The translations under genes were made by a program, and so were the position numbers. The notes beneath the pieces were generated by a model. That model was not told the origin of the DNA and made no database searches. It saw only the letters and a list, made by a program, of their open reading frames with translations. A stretch of 8,361 nt of DNA from JACOZM01 sp035289385 (GTDB lineage Archaea; Nanobdellota; Nanobdellia; Woesearchaeales; GW2011-AR9). Location: assembly GCA_035289385.1 (NCBI GenBank), contig DATDXI010000076.1, forward strand, positions 1 to 8,361, given 5' to 3'. Below, piece after piece: positions 1-5,596 of this stretch. Each line of letters opens with the position of its first letter. Within the stretch, counting starts at the first letter, position 1.

Positions 1-811
1 GATGCGTAGAAAATAATTCTAAGAAACTTGCTCCTTTTAATGGGTTGGAGATAAACATATGAGCGGTTGCTTCCGTCGTTCCCATCCTTTGAAAAGGATG
101 ATGCTTGACGTTCGCTTCGATCTTTTCTAAAGCGGAAGCTAATGAAAAAGGATCTCGGATAAATTTTGCTCCGGTTTCATCTGCTAAAAATTCTCTGCTT
201 CTGGAGATGGCAAACTGGATGATCATGGCCATGATAGGAGCGATGATAGCCAAGGCCAGAAGTTCTAGGATATTGGTGTTATTGTTGTCTCTTCCTCCAA
301 AGCCACCGAAGATGGCGCTCCAGCGGGCAACCATGGCAATATAGGAAATGACTCCGGCAATCGTAGCAGCGATGCTGGAAATAAGGATATCCCTATTGTT
401 GACGTGAGCCATCTCGTGGGCGAGAACTCCTTTCAATTCATTCTTCTTGAGGATCTTTAATAATCCCGTGGTTACGGCAACAACAGCATGTTTTGGATTT
501 CTTCCCGTGGCAAAGGCATTGCTTTGCTCTGTTTCGATGATATATACCTTCGGCATGGGCAGATGGGCAGCATGGCGGATCTCTTCCACTAAAGCGTAAA
601 GCTCTGATTCTTTGTTTCTGTCCGCTTCCCGGGCGCGATACATCATCAGGACAATCTTCGCGGACCACCAGTACGAGATGAAGTTCATCCCTCCGGCAAA
701 CAATAAGCCGATAAGCATCCCATTCTGGCCGCCGAAGAGGTAGCCGATAGCTAAGAAGATACCTGTTAGTCCGCCGAGCAATAGAGCTGTCTTGATTTGG
801 TTTTTGACCAT
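1..811 (-). CDS. htpX: HtpX-family membrane zinc metalloprotease (M48), C-terminus truncated by window edge
   Basis: Membrane-embedded M48 zinc endopeptidase that degrades misfolded membrane proteins, with its active site on the cytoplasmic side. Reading from the ATG at 811 the frame stays open for 270 codons to the left edge; about 20 residues should be missing. Two N-terminal membrane segments (about residues 7-22 and 25-45) precede the zinc motif HEMAH (H132, E133, H136; bases 418-404). Two more hydrophobic segments follow, then SREFLADE, whose E207 is the expected third zinc ligand. The visible end, ISNPL then LFSTH, is the usual HtpX tail motif. The start begins MVKNQIKTALLL and lies about 24 nt from the centre of a TTTATATA box with no Shine-Dalgarno, so the mRNA is probably leaderless. 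It is transcribed divergently from the SpoIIM-like gene. The family call is very secure; the client proteins are unknown. Confidence 0.96.
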   Translation of the reverse strand, partial: MVKNQIKTALLLGGLTGIFLAIGYLFGGQNGMLIGLLFAGGMNFISYWWSAKIVLMMYRAREADRNKESELYALVEEIRHAAHLPMPKVYIIETEQSNAFATGRNPKHAVVAVTTGLLKILKKNELKGVLAHEMAHVNNRDILISSIAATIAGVISYIAMVARWSAIFGGFGGRDNNNTNILELLALAIIAPIMAMIIQFAISRSREFLADETGAKFIRDPFSLASALEKIEANVKHHPFQRMGTTEATAHMFISNPLKGASFLELFSTH

Positions 812-830
812 GGTTTCTTCGGAGCGGAAG

Positions 831-840
831 TTATATAAAT
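831..840. promoter_or_regulatory. Shared divergent TATA box, htpX / SpoIIM-like gene
   Basis: TTATATAAAT reads as a TATA box on both strands; the minus strand contains a perfect TTTATATA. On the minus strand a start site about 25 nt downstream falls at the htpX ATG (811). On the plus strand it predicts initiation near 860, leaving a leader of about 20 nt that carries GAGG before the ATG at 879. Inferred from sequence only. Confidence 0.65.
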
Positions 841-866
841 AATTATTGTTTTATTCTTCTAAAAAA

Positions 867-870
867 GAGG
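867..870 (+). promoter_or_regulatory. Shine-Dalgarno deciding the SpoIIM-like start
   Basis: GAGG lies 8 nt before the ATG at 879. An upstream in-frame TTG at 846 would be too close to the TATA box at 831-840 to be on the mRNA, so 879 is preferred. Confidence 0.6.
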
Positions 871-878
871 TTCGAACA

Positions 879-1751
879 ATGGTTTTAGAACACCTATTCC
901 CCGAAGACTGGCTGGAACATAAAGGAAGATACGCTTTTCTTTTAGGTGTGGTGTATTCTATCATCGGAGTGTTGATCGGCTCTATCTTATTTCCAGGCGA
1001 TCCAGCTCTCGTGGCTGTGGCCTTCACTTCCCTCTTATTGCTGCCGGAATTGTATAAGATCTTTTCTATCGAAGAACGTCGGGAGTCTATGGAACAGCGG
1101 GTTTCGTTACGTTCCTTATGGCGTGATGATGCTGAAGTCGTGCGGATTTACGTGTTTTTGTTCTTAGGGATCCTTTTGGTGTATGCTATTGGAACTATTT
1201 TATTACCTTCATTTCAGACGAACAATCTGTTTCGGGAGCAGTTAGAGATCAGGTTCGGACAGGGCTTTGCGGGGAATGCGGTGAGTGGAACAGGTCTTTT
1301 CTTAAGTTTATTAACAAACAACTTCCTCGTCTTAATGGCTTGTTTCATCTTAGCTTTATTAACAGGTGATGGTGCTATTTTCTTAATCACGTGGAATGCC
1401 TCAGTATGGGGAGCGATCTTTGGGATTACAGCAAAGAATGCTGCTTTATTCTCCGGTCAGAATGCATTTTATCTGTTTGGAGTGATCATGCTCGTGGTAT
1501 TTCCTCACATGATGATCGAAGCGATGTCTTATTTCTTAGCAGCGATCTCTGGAAGCATCATTTCAAAAGATGTTCTATTGGAAGAATTTGCGTCTCATCG
1601 TTTCCTGGAAGTGTTTGGATTTAACCTTTATCTATTGCTCTTCGGATTAATATTTCTGGTATTAGGAGCCTTAGTAGAAACATTTGTCTTACAGCACGTT
1701 GGCATTTACCAGGAAATCATCAGGATGAGCCTGCAGGTGGCAACAGGATAA
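879..1751 (+). CDS. SpoIIM-family (stage II sporulation protein M-like) membrane protein
   Basis: A 290-residue polytopic membrane protein of the SpoIIM/DUF95 family. In Bacillus SpoIIM works with SpoIID and SpoIIP in engulfment; archaeal members have no assigned function, though DPANN genomes commonly encode them. A soluble N-terminal tip is followed by two hydrophobic segments (about 18-38 and 43-58), a charged loop rich in E/R, and then the SpoIIM core. The core shows the family-like stretches TNNFLVLMACF, ITWNASVWGA and VVFPHMMIEA, with about five more membrane segments. The ATG at 879 has a GAGG Shine-Dalgarno 8 nt upstream and the preceding TATA box predicts a start site near 860, which excludes an in-frame TTG at 846. 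It is divergent from htpX and ends 1 nt from the stop of the convergent lipoprotein gene. The family is confident; the role is unknown. Confidence 0.85.
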   Translation: MVLEHLFPEDWLEHKGRYAFLLGVVYSIIGVLIGSILFPGDPALVAVAFTSLLLLPELYKIFSIEERRESMEQRVSLRSLWRDDAEVVRIYVFLFLGILLVYAIGTILLPSFQTNNLFREQLEIRFGQGFAGNAVSGTGLFLSLLTNNFLVLMACFILALLTGDGAIFLITWNASVWGAIFGITAKNAALFSGQNAFYLFGVIMLVVFPHMMIEAMSYFLAAISGSIISKDVLLEEFASHRFLEVFGFNLYLLLFGLIFLVLGALVETFVLQHVGIYQEIIRMSLQVATG

Positions 1752-1752
1752 A

Positions 1753-3624
1753 TTAGTCGTTACAGTCTAATTCTACGTGATCAACTTCAATTGTTGTTCC
1801 TGAACTTGTTCCCGCATAAAAGGAAACATGATAGGTGGTTGACGTAGAGCAAGATATCGACCCTACTGATGAGCCATTGGCTCGTATACTTACGCTGCCG
1901 GACGTTTTTTCTATCTCAAACTCATTCATCGACGTTATGCTTACTTCTCCAAAATATCTTACTTCGTCGGAGCAAGCTACGCCAATTTGATTAGGATGAT
2001 CTCTTCCATCATATATTAAGCGAGCTGGCCCGGCAGAAACGATCATAGAATGACTGGAGCTGTCTAAGCTGGCAGTGGTTGTTAAGCTATATTCTGAACA
2101 TTCATCAAAAGAAGAAAGGTAGGCAGATAATGTTGATCCAGAAGATACTCTAGCACGGCCTCCACTGACGGTAGCTGATCCTCCTCTAACGTCCCAGATA
2201 CATTCCTCTAAGCTTGTTCCGGAAAAATTGTCTGCTAACAAGCAGCCAGCATCTTCACAATCTGCTAATGGAGTACAGCCAGGCTCGTAAGGCGTACAAC
2301 CAAGACCTTCTTCACAGATCTCTGCTGTCGTGCAGTAATCTGCAATATCTGCCGCCCAGTCTCCCGTACAGGAATCTCTCTCCCTAGCGTTGCCGTCAAA
2401 ACAGCTGAGGACATATTCACAAGGGTTTTCTATACAACTTCCTTCATCGCATTCTACTTCACACGTTTCATAGAGAGTTCTTACCCCACAATCATCTTCA
2501 AGGTAGGAATTTCCCCCAGAGCCACAGACGAGTTCTGAAAAGGTCGGATGACATGTGTCATCATCGATGCAAACCCCTTCATCACATTCAACAACGCAGA
2601 CTTCATATAATTCCCTGTCATTGCAATCATTTTCCCAGTAGGAATTTCCATCGGAGCCGCAGACAAGATCTCTAAACGTAGGAGTACAGGTATCAGATTC
2701 ATCAACTCTGCCATCACAATCATCATCTTGGTCATTATACGATATTTCTTCAGGGATAGTATTCATGCAGCCGGAGACTCCCAGTAGAGGAGTAATATTC
2801 CCACTTCCAGCAATAATATCGCTTAAGCTTGCAGTCCAAGTATGATAAGCAGGGCAATCGATACTGTAAGTATTCGTGTAATTTGTAAGAATATCAGAAG
2901 GTAAGTCTACTAGCAATTCTTTCACGCAAGATAAAATAGGCTTAATAGAGCTAGCTCCGTTTGGTGCATAGTCTGAAAGATCAATAATTAAATCAGTTCG
3001 CTCTCTTAAGGATTGATTTAGTTGTTGGGGAATAACACATGCTGTACTTGAACCACCCCCCGGAAACCTATCTAAAAAGGCTCTGGCGGCAACGTTATTA
3101 TTGTCATCACTGCTGCTGTCATACAAATCACAGATGGCTGAAGCAGCCTTAAGGATGATTTTATGGATGCTGTTATGAGGGAATATCTTTGGTGCTGTCA
3201 ACAGCTGAGGATGGTCAACTTGAAATACTTCAAAACCGTCTCCGTCCCAGAAGACTACTTTGGCATTTGTTACCGGATCAAGGCGTTCTGTCCTTATTTT
3301 GATCAAGACACTTTCTCCCGTCTGGTCGTCAGGGAAATAGACATTGCCACTTAATCCTGTTGTTCCTAGCTTGACTCGATAGCCTTGAGCGGTAACACTA
3401 GTGGATGTATGCGAAGGAACACAGATATTTTTTCCTTCATCAGAATCTTCAACGCACACCAAATCGTCTAAACAGCTGGAATCTCTGCCATCAAGGCATT
3501 CTGCTCCGTCATTCCCCACACAGGCTCCATTGACGCTTGTTTGGTCATCATCACAGGGCTTGCATCCGGAGCCTAGCCCTAAAGCGGCTACTAAGGCAAC
3601 TACAGCGCTAATTCTTCTGATCAT
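1753..3624 (-). CDS. Secreted cysteine-rich lipoprotein with MopE-like motif, two Kazal-like repeats and LamG-like C-terminus
   Basis: A 623-residue exported protein. Residues 1-20 form a signal peptide (MIRRIS, a hydrophobic run, then GLGSG) ending at C21, a lipobox-like site although -3 is Gly rather than Leu. Residues 21-70 form a cysteine-rich knot of the AECLDG...CLDDLVC type. Residues 75-290 are an unrecognised region. Residues 294-309 (YNDQDDDCDGRVDE) match the MopE-type acidic metal-binding motif. Two tandem repeats of about 40 residues (313-352 and 358-397) each carry a CGS(D/G)GNSY core, resembling Kazal modules. After another cysteine-rich linker, residues 463-623 (ADNFSGTSLEECIWDV onward) look like a beta-sandwich of the LamG/concanavalin type. 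Likely role: surface adhesion or interaction, inferred only. The ATG at 3624 sits about 25 nt from a TTTTTAAAA box, so it is probably leaderless. An lspA gene occurs in the same window. Domain names are by eye. Confidence 0.8.
   Translation of the reverse strand: MIRRISAVVALVAALGLGSGCKPCDDDQTSVNGACVGNDGAECLDGRDSSCLDDLVCVEDSDEGKNICVPSHTSTSVTAQGYRVKLGTTGLSGNVYFPDDQTGESVLIKIRTERLDPVTNAKVVFWDGDGFEVFQVDHPQLLTAPKIFPHNSIHKIILKAASAICDLYDSSSDDNNNVAARAFLDRFPGGGSSTACVIPQQLNQSLRERTDLIIDLSDYAPNGASSIKPILSCVKELLVDLPSDILTNYTNTYSIDCPAYHTWTASLSDIIAGSGNITPLLGVSGCMNTIPEEISYNDQDDDCDGRVDESDTCTPTFRDLVCGSDGNSYWENDCNDRELYEVCVVECDEGVCIDDDTCHPTFSELVCGSGGNSYLEDDCGVRTLYETCEVECDEGSCIENPCEYVLSCFDGNARERDSCTGDWAADIADYCTTAEICEEGLGCTPYEPGCTPLADCEDAGCLLADNFSGTSLEECIWDVRGGSATVSGGRARVSSGSTLSAYLSSFDECSEYSLTTTASLDSSSHSMIVSAGPARLIYDGRDHPNQIGVACSDEVRYFGEVSITSMNEFEIEKTSGSVSIRANGSSVGSISCSTSTTYHVSFYAGTSSGTTIEVDHVELDCND
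2434..2688 (-). repeat. Tandem intragenic repeat, two Kazal-like modules
   Basis: Two copies of about 40 residues, at bases 2688-2569 and 2553-2434, separated by a 5-residue acidic linker. Both follow the same pattern: C, PTF, LVCGS, GNSY, two acidic residues, DC, LYE, C, VECDEG, C. Eleven to twelve residues at the core are identical, so the pair is an internal duplication that has diverged. Confidence 0.8.
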
Positions 3625-3644
3625 AGGTCAAAAAAGGAGGGCTC

Positions 3645-3653
3645 TTTTAAAAA
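3645..3653 (-). promoter_or_regulatory. TATA-like box of the lipoprotein gene
   Basis: The minus strand reads TTTTTAAAA, centred about 25 nt before the ATG at 3624, which places the start site at the start codon. The T-run could also end the upstream nuclease transcript, whose stop lies at 3682-3684. Confidence 0.45.
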
Positions 3654-3681
3654 CATTTCCGACGAGAATTTACTGATGAGT

Positions 3682-4530
3682 CTATCTCTTTCCATTCTCT
3701 CCATGCGGCTTACAGACATCATAAAAATCACATTTCCCGGATGACCATTTGCATAACGGAGTTACCGTTCGAGAATAATCATGGATGGATTCTGTAAGGG
3801 AGGTGTGAGCATGGATAAGCTCTATCTCCCGTTTTGCCAGATTTAACAGCTCTTCATCGACATCCATCAGCTTTAATTTATGCCGAAGAAAGAAAATTCC
3901 CACTTTTGATGGCGGCTGCCCATGTTTTTCTTGATAGAGCAAAGAATAGATGGCCAACTGCAGCTTGATGCTGTCTTTAATGTCAAACGTGCTGTTGGTC
4001 TTATAGTCAATGATATGAACTTCATCCTCGACATGCTGGATGGCATCGATAAAACCACGTACAGAATAATTATCGGAAGAGAATTCCTGCTCTCGAACCG
4101 GGGTGAGTTTCTGGAATGCCTCCACTAAACTCGTGCCGTTCTGGAAGTTTGTGGCAAGATTCTCTGAAAAATGATTCCCCCAATTCATGATCATCATCAT
4201 CGTCTCTTCAAAATAAAATCTTTCCTGGTCAGGGCTGAGATGAAGCTCTTTCAACTTCGCTTGGTAAGCATTCCATTGAAACAGCAATAGCTTCTGCAGC
4301 GTCTTCTGGATCTCTTGTGGGAAATCTTCTTTGCTCCAGCTGGTAACATCAACATCATAGAAATATTGCAATGTAGAGTGAGCGATGTTCCCCCGTATCT
4401 GGTGGACATTTGACAGAGTAGGGAGCTTTTCGATGTACTGATAGTAATATTTCCTTTTACATTGCTTAAATGTATTGATGGATGATGGTGATTCAATTCG
4501 CTTTGCCAATAGCTTTAGTAAAGCTATCAT
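3682..4530 (-). CDS. PD-(D/E)XK nuclease with Cas4/AddB-like four-cysteine cluster
   Basis: A RecB/Cas4-type nuclease domain protein (PDDEXK_1-like), 282 residues from the ATG at 4530. Seen in order: SPSSINTFKQC with C24 and RKYYYQYIEKL; RGNIAHSTLQ with H51; VRGFIDAI with D162; HIIDYKTNS with the D175-x-K177 catalytic pair; QLAIYSLLY (the QxxxY motif); and C260, C267 and C273 near the end. C24 plus the three C-terminal cysteines match the spacing logic of the [4Fe-4S] staple in Cas4 and AddB. The likely role is DNA end processing in repair or recombination; no helicase or cas genes are nearby, so I do not call it Cas4. The start is uncertain: ATG 4530 lies inside a repeat, TTG 4509 fits the usual short N-terminus before SPSS, and an in-frame TTG at 4641 would add 37 unlikely residues. 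Confidence 0.88.
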   Translation of the reverse strand: MIALLKLLAKRIESPSSINTFKQCKRKYYYQYIEKLPTLSNVHQIRGNIAHSTLQYFYDVDVTSWSKEDFPQEIQKTLQKLLLFQWNAYQAKLKELHLSPDQERFYFEETMMMIMNWGNHFSENLATNFQNGTSLVEAFQKLTPVREQEFSSDNYSVRGFIDAIQHVEDEVHIIDYKTNSTFDIKDSIKLQLAIYSLLYQEKHGQPPSKVGIFFLRHKLKLMDVDEELLNLAKREIELIHAHTSLTESIHDYSRTVTPLCKWSSGKCDFYDVCKPHGENGKR

Positions 4531-4683
4531 CAAAGGTGGGTTTCGTTGACATGCAAACGAGCAAAGCAAGTTTGCTCGCATGTCACAGTTCAAGCCCACT
4601 AGACGATCCTTACCCAAATACTTTGGTAAAGCTATCGTCAAATGGTGGAAATGCTCAGCTTGATCCCACTAAAGATAATAACC
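4506..4683 (-). repeat. Tandemly duplicated hairpin-forming element in the nuclease leader
   Basis: Two diverged copies lie head to tail, at 4506-4613 and 4614-4683. On the plus strand each opens with CCAA...GTAAAGCTATCRTCAAA then GGTGG (4506-4539 and 4614-4648, nearly identical) and closes with CAG...CCCACTA...ACC (4587-4614 and 4656-4683). Within each copy the two ends are partly complementary, so each can fold back. The right-hand copy is shorter because it lacks the strong central hairpin at 4547-4585. It may be a structured RNA leader or a small mobile or REP-like element; the sequence alone does not decide. Confidence 0.7.
4547..4585. repeat. Strong bulged inverted repeat (hairpin)
   Basis: TGACATG pairs with CATGTCA (7 bp, 4547-4553 with 4579-4585). 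After a 4-nt CAAA bulge on the left side, CGAGCAAA pairs with TTTGCTCG (8 bp, 4558-4565 with 4571-4578) around a 5-nt GCAAG loop. All 15 pairs are perfect. An outer, imperfect stem (4518-4540 with 4595-4613, including GTGGG/CCCAC) encloses it. Confidence 0.85.
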
Positions 4684-4687
4684 TCAT
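4655..4687 (-). CDS. Possible 10-residue leader peptide upstream of the nuclease
   Basis: ATG at 4687 opens a 10-codon frame, MRLLSLVGSS, ending in TGA at 4657-4655. It is preceded by AGGAGG (4696-4691), one of the strongest Shine-Dalgarno matches in the window, and by a TATA box at 4734-4725 that would start transcription near 4704. The frame then runs into the duplicated hairpin element before the nuclease. It could be a regulatory leader peptide, the broken front of an older nuclease start, or chance. Nothing in the peptide is recognisable; three Leu and three Ser residues give no clear attenuation signal. Confidence 0.3.
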   Translation of the reverse strand: MRLLSLVGSS

Positions 4688-4690
4688 TAA

Positions 4691-4714
4691 CCTCCTCTTT
4701 TCTATAAAAGGAGG
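4691..4714. promoter_or_regulatory. Inverted repeat overlapping the Shine-Dalgarno and core promoter of the nuclease leader
   Basis: CCTCC (4691-4695) with TTTT (4698-4701) pairs with AAAAGGAGG (4706-4714) around a short loop. On the minus strand the downstream arm contains AGGAGG. Because the upstream arm lies between the TATA box and the predicted start site, it may act as a DNA operator, or mask the Shine-Dalgarno if a transcript starts further upstream. Confidence 0.35.
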
Positions 4715-4724
4715 AAAAGACTTT

Positions 4725-4734
4725 CTTTATATGC
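4725..4734 (-). promoter_or_regulatory. TATA box for the nuclease leader transcript
   Basis: The minus strand reads GCATATAAAG. Initiation about 26 nt downstream falls near 4704, just ahead of AGGAGG and the mini-ORF. I see no TATA-like sequence at the right distance before the nuclease starts at 4530 or 4509, so this is the best candidate promoter and implies a leader of roughly 175-195 nt. Confidence 0.5.
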
Positions 4735-4771
4735 TTTTCGAGTTATGACAGTAAATTAAACTGTTTCCATG

Positions 4772-5224
4772 TTAAAAGTACGGCTGGATAAAGATATACA
4801 ACACAAACAGCAGTGAGAGAACTGTTATCACCTGCTCCGGTTTAGACCAAACATCAAGAGGACCGATAAATGGGTATTTCCAAGGGTACAAGATAAAAAC
4901 GGGGTCTTTATCTGGCCAATCCAGCAGCAAATGAGAGCAGTATGCTAAAGCAAAGAGCCACCATTCTGCTGGCCGAAAGATGGCAAATATTCCAGTAAAC
5001 AGCAGAGCACCTATCATTGAATGGAATAAAGGAGTTCTCGCCACAATGTGATAGCGCTTTTCGTGGCAAATTCTATCAATAATTCCCCTAACGCTCCGCG
5101 CGCCGTTCTTCAGATAGATATAGATATGGTCAATGTCAGCTAAAGTTGCGCCGAGAATGAAAGCAAGATAATGCCCCGTCAACTTCCCAAGAATAAGTCC
5201 AAGAATAGCGTGTAGGAAAATCAT
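4772..5224 (-). CDS. YdjM/DUF457-family membrane-bound metal-dependent hydrolase-like protein
   Basis: A 150-residue integral membrane protein of the family annotated as LexA-binding, inner-membrane-bound putative hydrolase (YdjM; DUF457). The family's conserved polar residues are present between membrane segments: H5, ATLADIDH with D30, D32 and H33, RTPLFHS with R63 and H68, and HLLLDW with H98 and D102. W115 and P121 fall in the usual WP...P region, and a final hydrophobic segment covers about 130-147. The residues suggest metal binding in the membrane; substrate and reaction are unknown for the family. The ATG at 5224 is about 26 nt from the centre of a TTTATATA box (5253-5246) with no Shine-Dalgarno, which fits a leaderless mRNA. 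It lies downstream of the chorismate mutase gene but has its own promoter in the 51-nt gap. Confidence 0.85.
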   Translation of the reverse strand: MIFLHAILGLILGKLTGHYLAFILGATLADIDHIYIYLKNGARSVRGIIDRICHEKRYHIVARTPLFHSMIGALLFTGIFAIFRPAEWWLFALAYCSHLLLDWPDKDPVFILYPWKYPFIGPLDVWSKPEQVITVLSLLFVLYIFIQPYF

Positions 5225-5245
5225 CTATAGGGGATATATTGGTGG

Positions 5246-5255
5246 TATATAAATT
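5246..5255 (-). promoter_or_regulatory. TATA box of the DUF457 gene
   Basis: The minus strand reads AATTTATATA, a full match to the archaeal TTTATATA consensus, centred about 26 nt before the ATG at 5224. It indicates a leaderless transcript independent of the upstream chorismate mutase gene. Confidence 0.65.
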
Positions 5256-5275
5256 ATTATGGAAACAGCAATATG

Positions 5276-5545
5276 CTATCGCTTTTTCCCTTCTTGGATA
5301 ATTCTTTTGATGAGTGCTACAGTAAATACTTGCGAGAGATGGTTCTTTCTCGCTTCCTGTGAAACGTTCTTGCAGATTTCCTGCTCTCTTTTTTTGTCTG
5401 TTATGGGTAACCCCGCTGTTTTCTTGAGGTTGAGAATTTTCTTTGCCAACACCAGCCGTTTGCTGACTAATTCTAGGAATAGTTTATCCAGCAAGTCAAT
5501 CTCTTTTCTCCATCGCTTCAACTGCTTCTCGAATCTCTTATCCAT
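5276..5545 (-). CDS. Stand-alone AroQ-class chorismate mutase domain protein
   Basis: An 89-residue all-helical protein matching AroQ chorismate mutase, which converts chorismate to prephenate on the way to Phe and Tyr. Residues R13 (WRKEID), R30 (SKRLVLA), K41, D50, R53 and E54 (TDKKRE) correspond to E. coli R11, R28, K39, D48, R51 and E52 with a constant offset of +2. The Ser84 equivalent is G86, and the chain stops at R89, one residue short of the position of the catalytic Gln88. The enzyme may therefore be weak or repurposed. ATG 5545 is chosen because the palindromic TATA box at 5566-5575 places the start site there; an earlier in-frame ATG at 5629 would begin inside the divergent aIF1A gene. 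No other aromatic-pathway gene is in the window. Confidence 0.85.
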   Translation of the reverse strand: MDKRFEKQLKRWRKEIDLLDKLFLELVSKRLVLAKKILNLKKTAGLPITDKKREQEICKNVSQEARKNHLSQVFTVALIKRIIQEGKKR

Positions 5546-5565
5546 ACCGGAGGAATGATAAGAAC

Positions 5566-5575
5566 ATTTATAAAT
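5566..5575. promoter_or_regulatory. Palindromic TATA box serving chorismate mutase and aIF1A
   Basis: ATTTATAAAT is a perfect 10-bp palindrome centred at 5570.5. The aIF1A ATG (5597) and the mutase ATG (5545) lie 26.5 and 25.5 nt from the centre, on opposite sides. That is the archaeal TATA-to-start-site distance, so both mRNAs should be leaderless. GGAGG at 5549-5553 on the plus strand lies upstream of the TATA box and is not a ribosome site for aIF1A. Confidence 0.7.
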
Positions 5576-5596
5576 ACACCCTCTCCCCAGAAAATA

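Noticed and set aside
105..344. Plus-strand open frame across the htpX region.
   Set aside because: It lies antisense to clearly conserved HtpX coding sequence.
2481..2735. Alternative minus-strand frame inside the lipoprotein repeats.
   Set aside because: It overlaps the Kazal-like repeats, whose conserved cysteines show which frame is real.
3682..4641. The longer nuclease reading frame starting at TTG 4641.
   Set aside because: The added 37 residues come from the repeat and hairpin DNA and do not resemble nuclease sequence.
4506..4683. The repeated segments as a CRISPR array.
   Set aside because: Only two diverged copies, unequal spacing, and internal fold-back structure instead of unique spacers.
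4500..4690. The leader element as a C/D-box sRNA, because the minus strand holds TGATGA and CTGA.
   Set aside because: The boxes are not ordered or spaced as C-D'-C'-D, and the base before UGAUGA is U rather than a purine.
4748..4764. Inverted repeat ACAGTAAATTAAACTGT just downstream of the DUF457 stop codon, considered as a terminator or operator.
   Set aside because: Arms are only 5 bp with a 7-nt AT loop and no long T-run follows; too weak to call.
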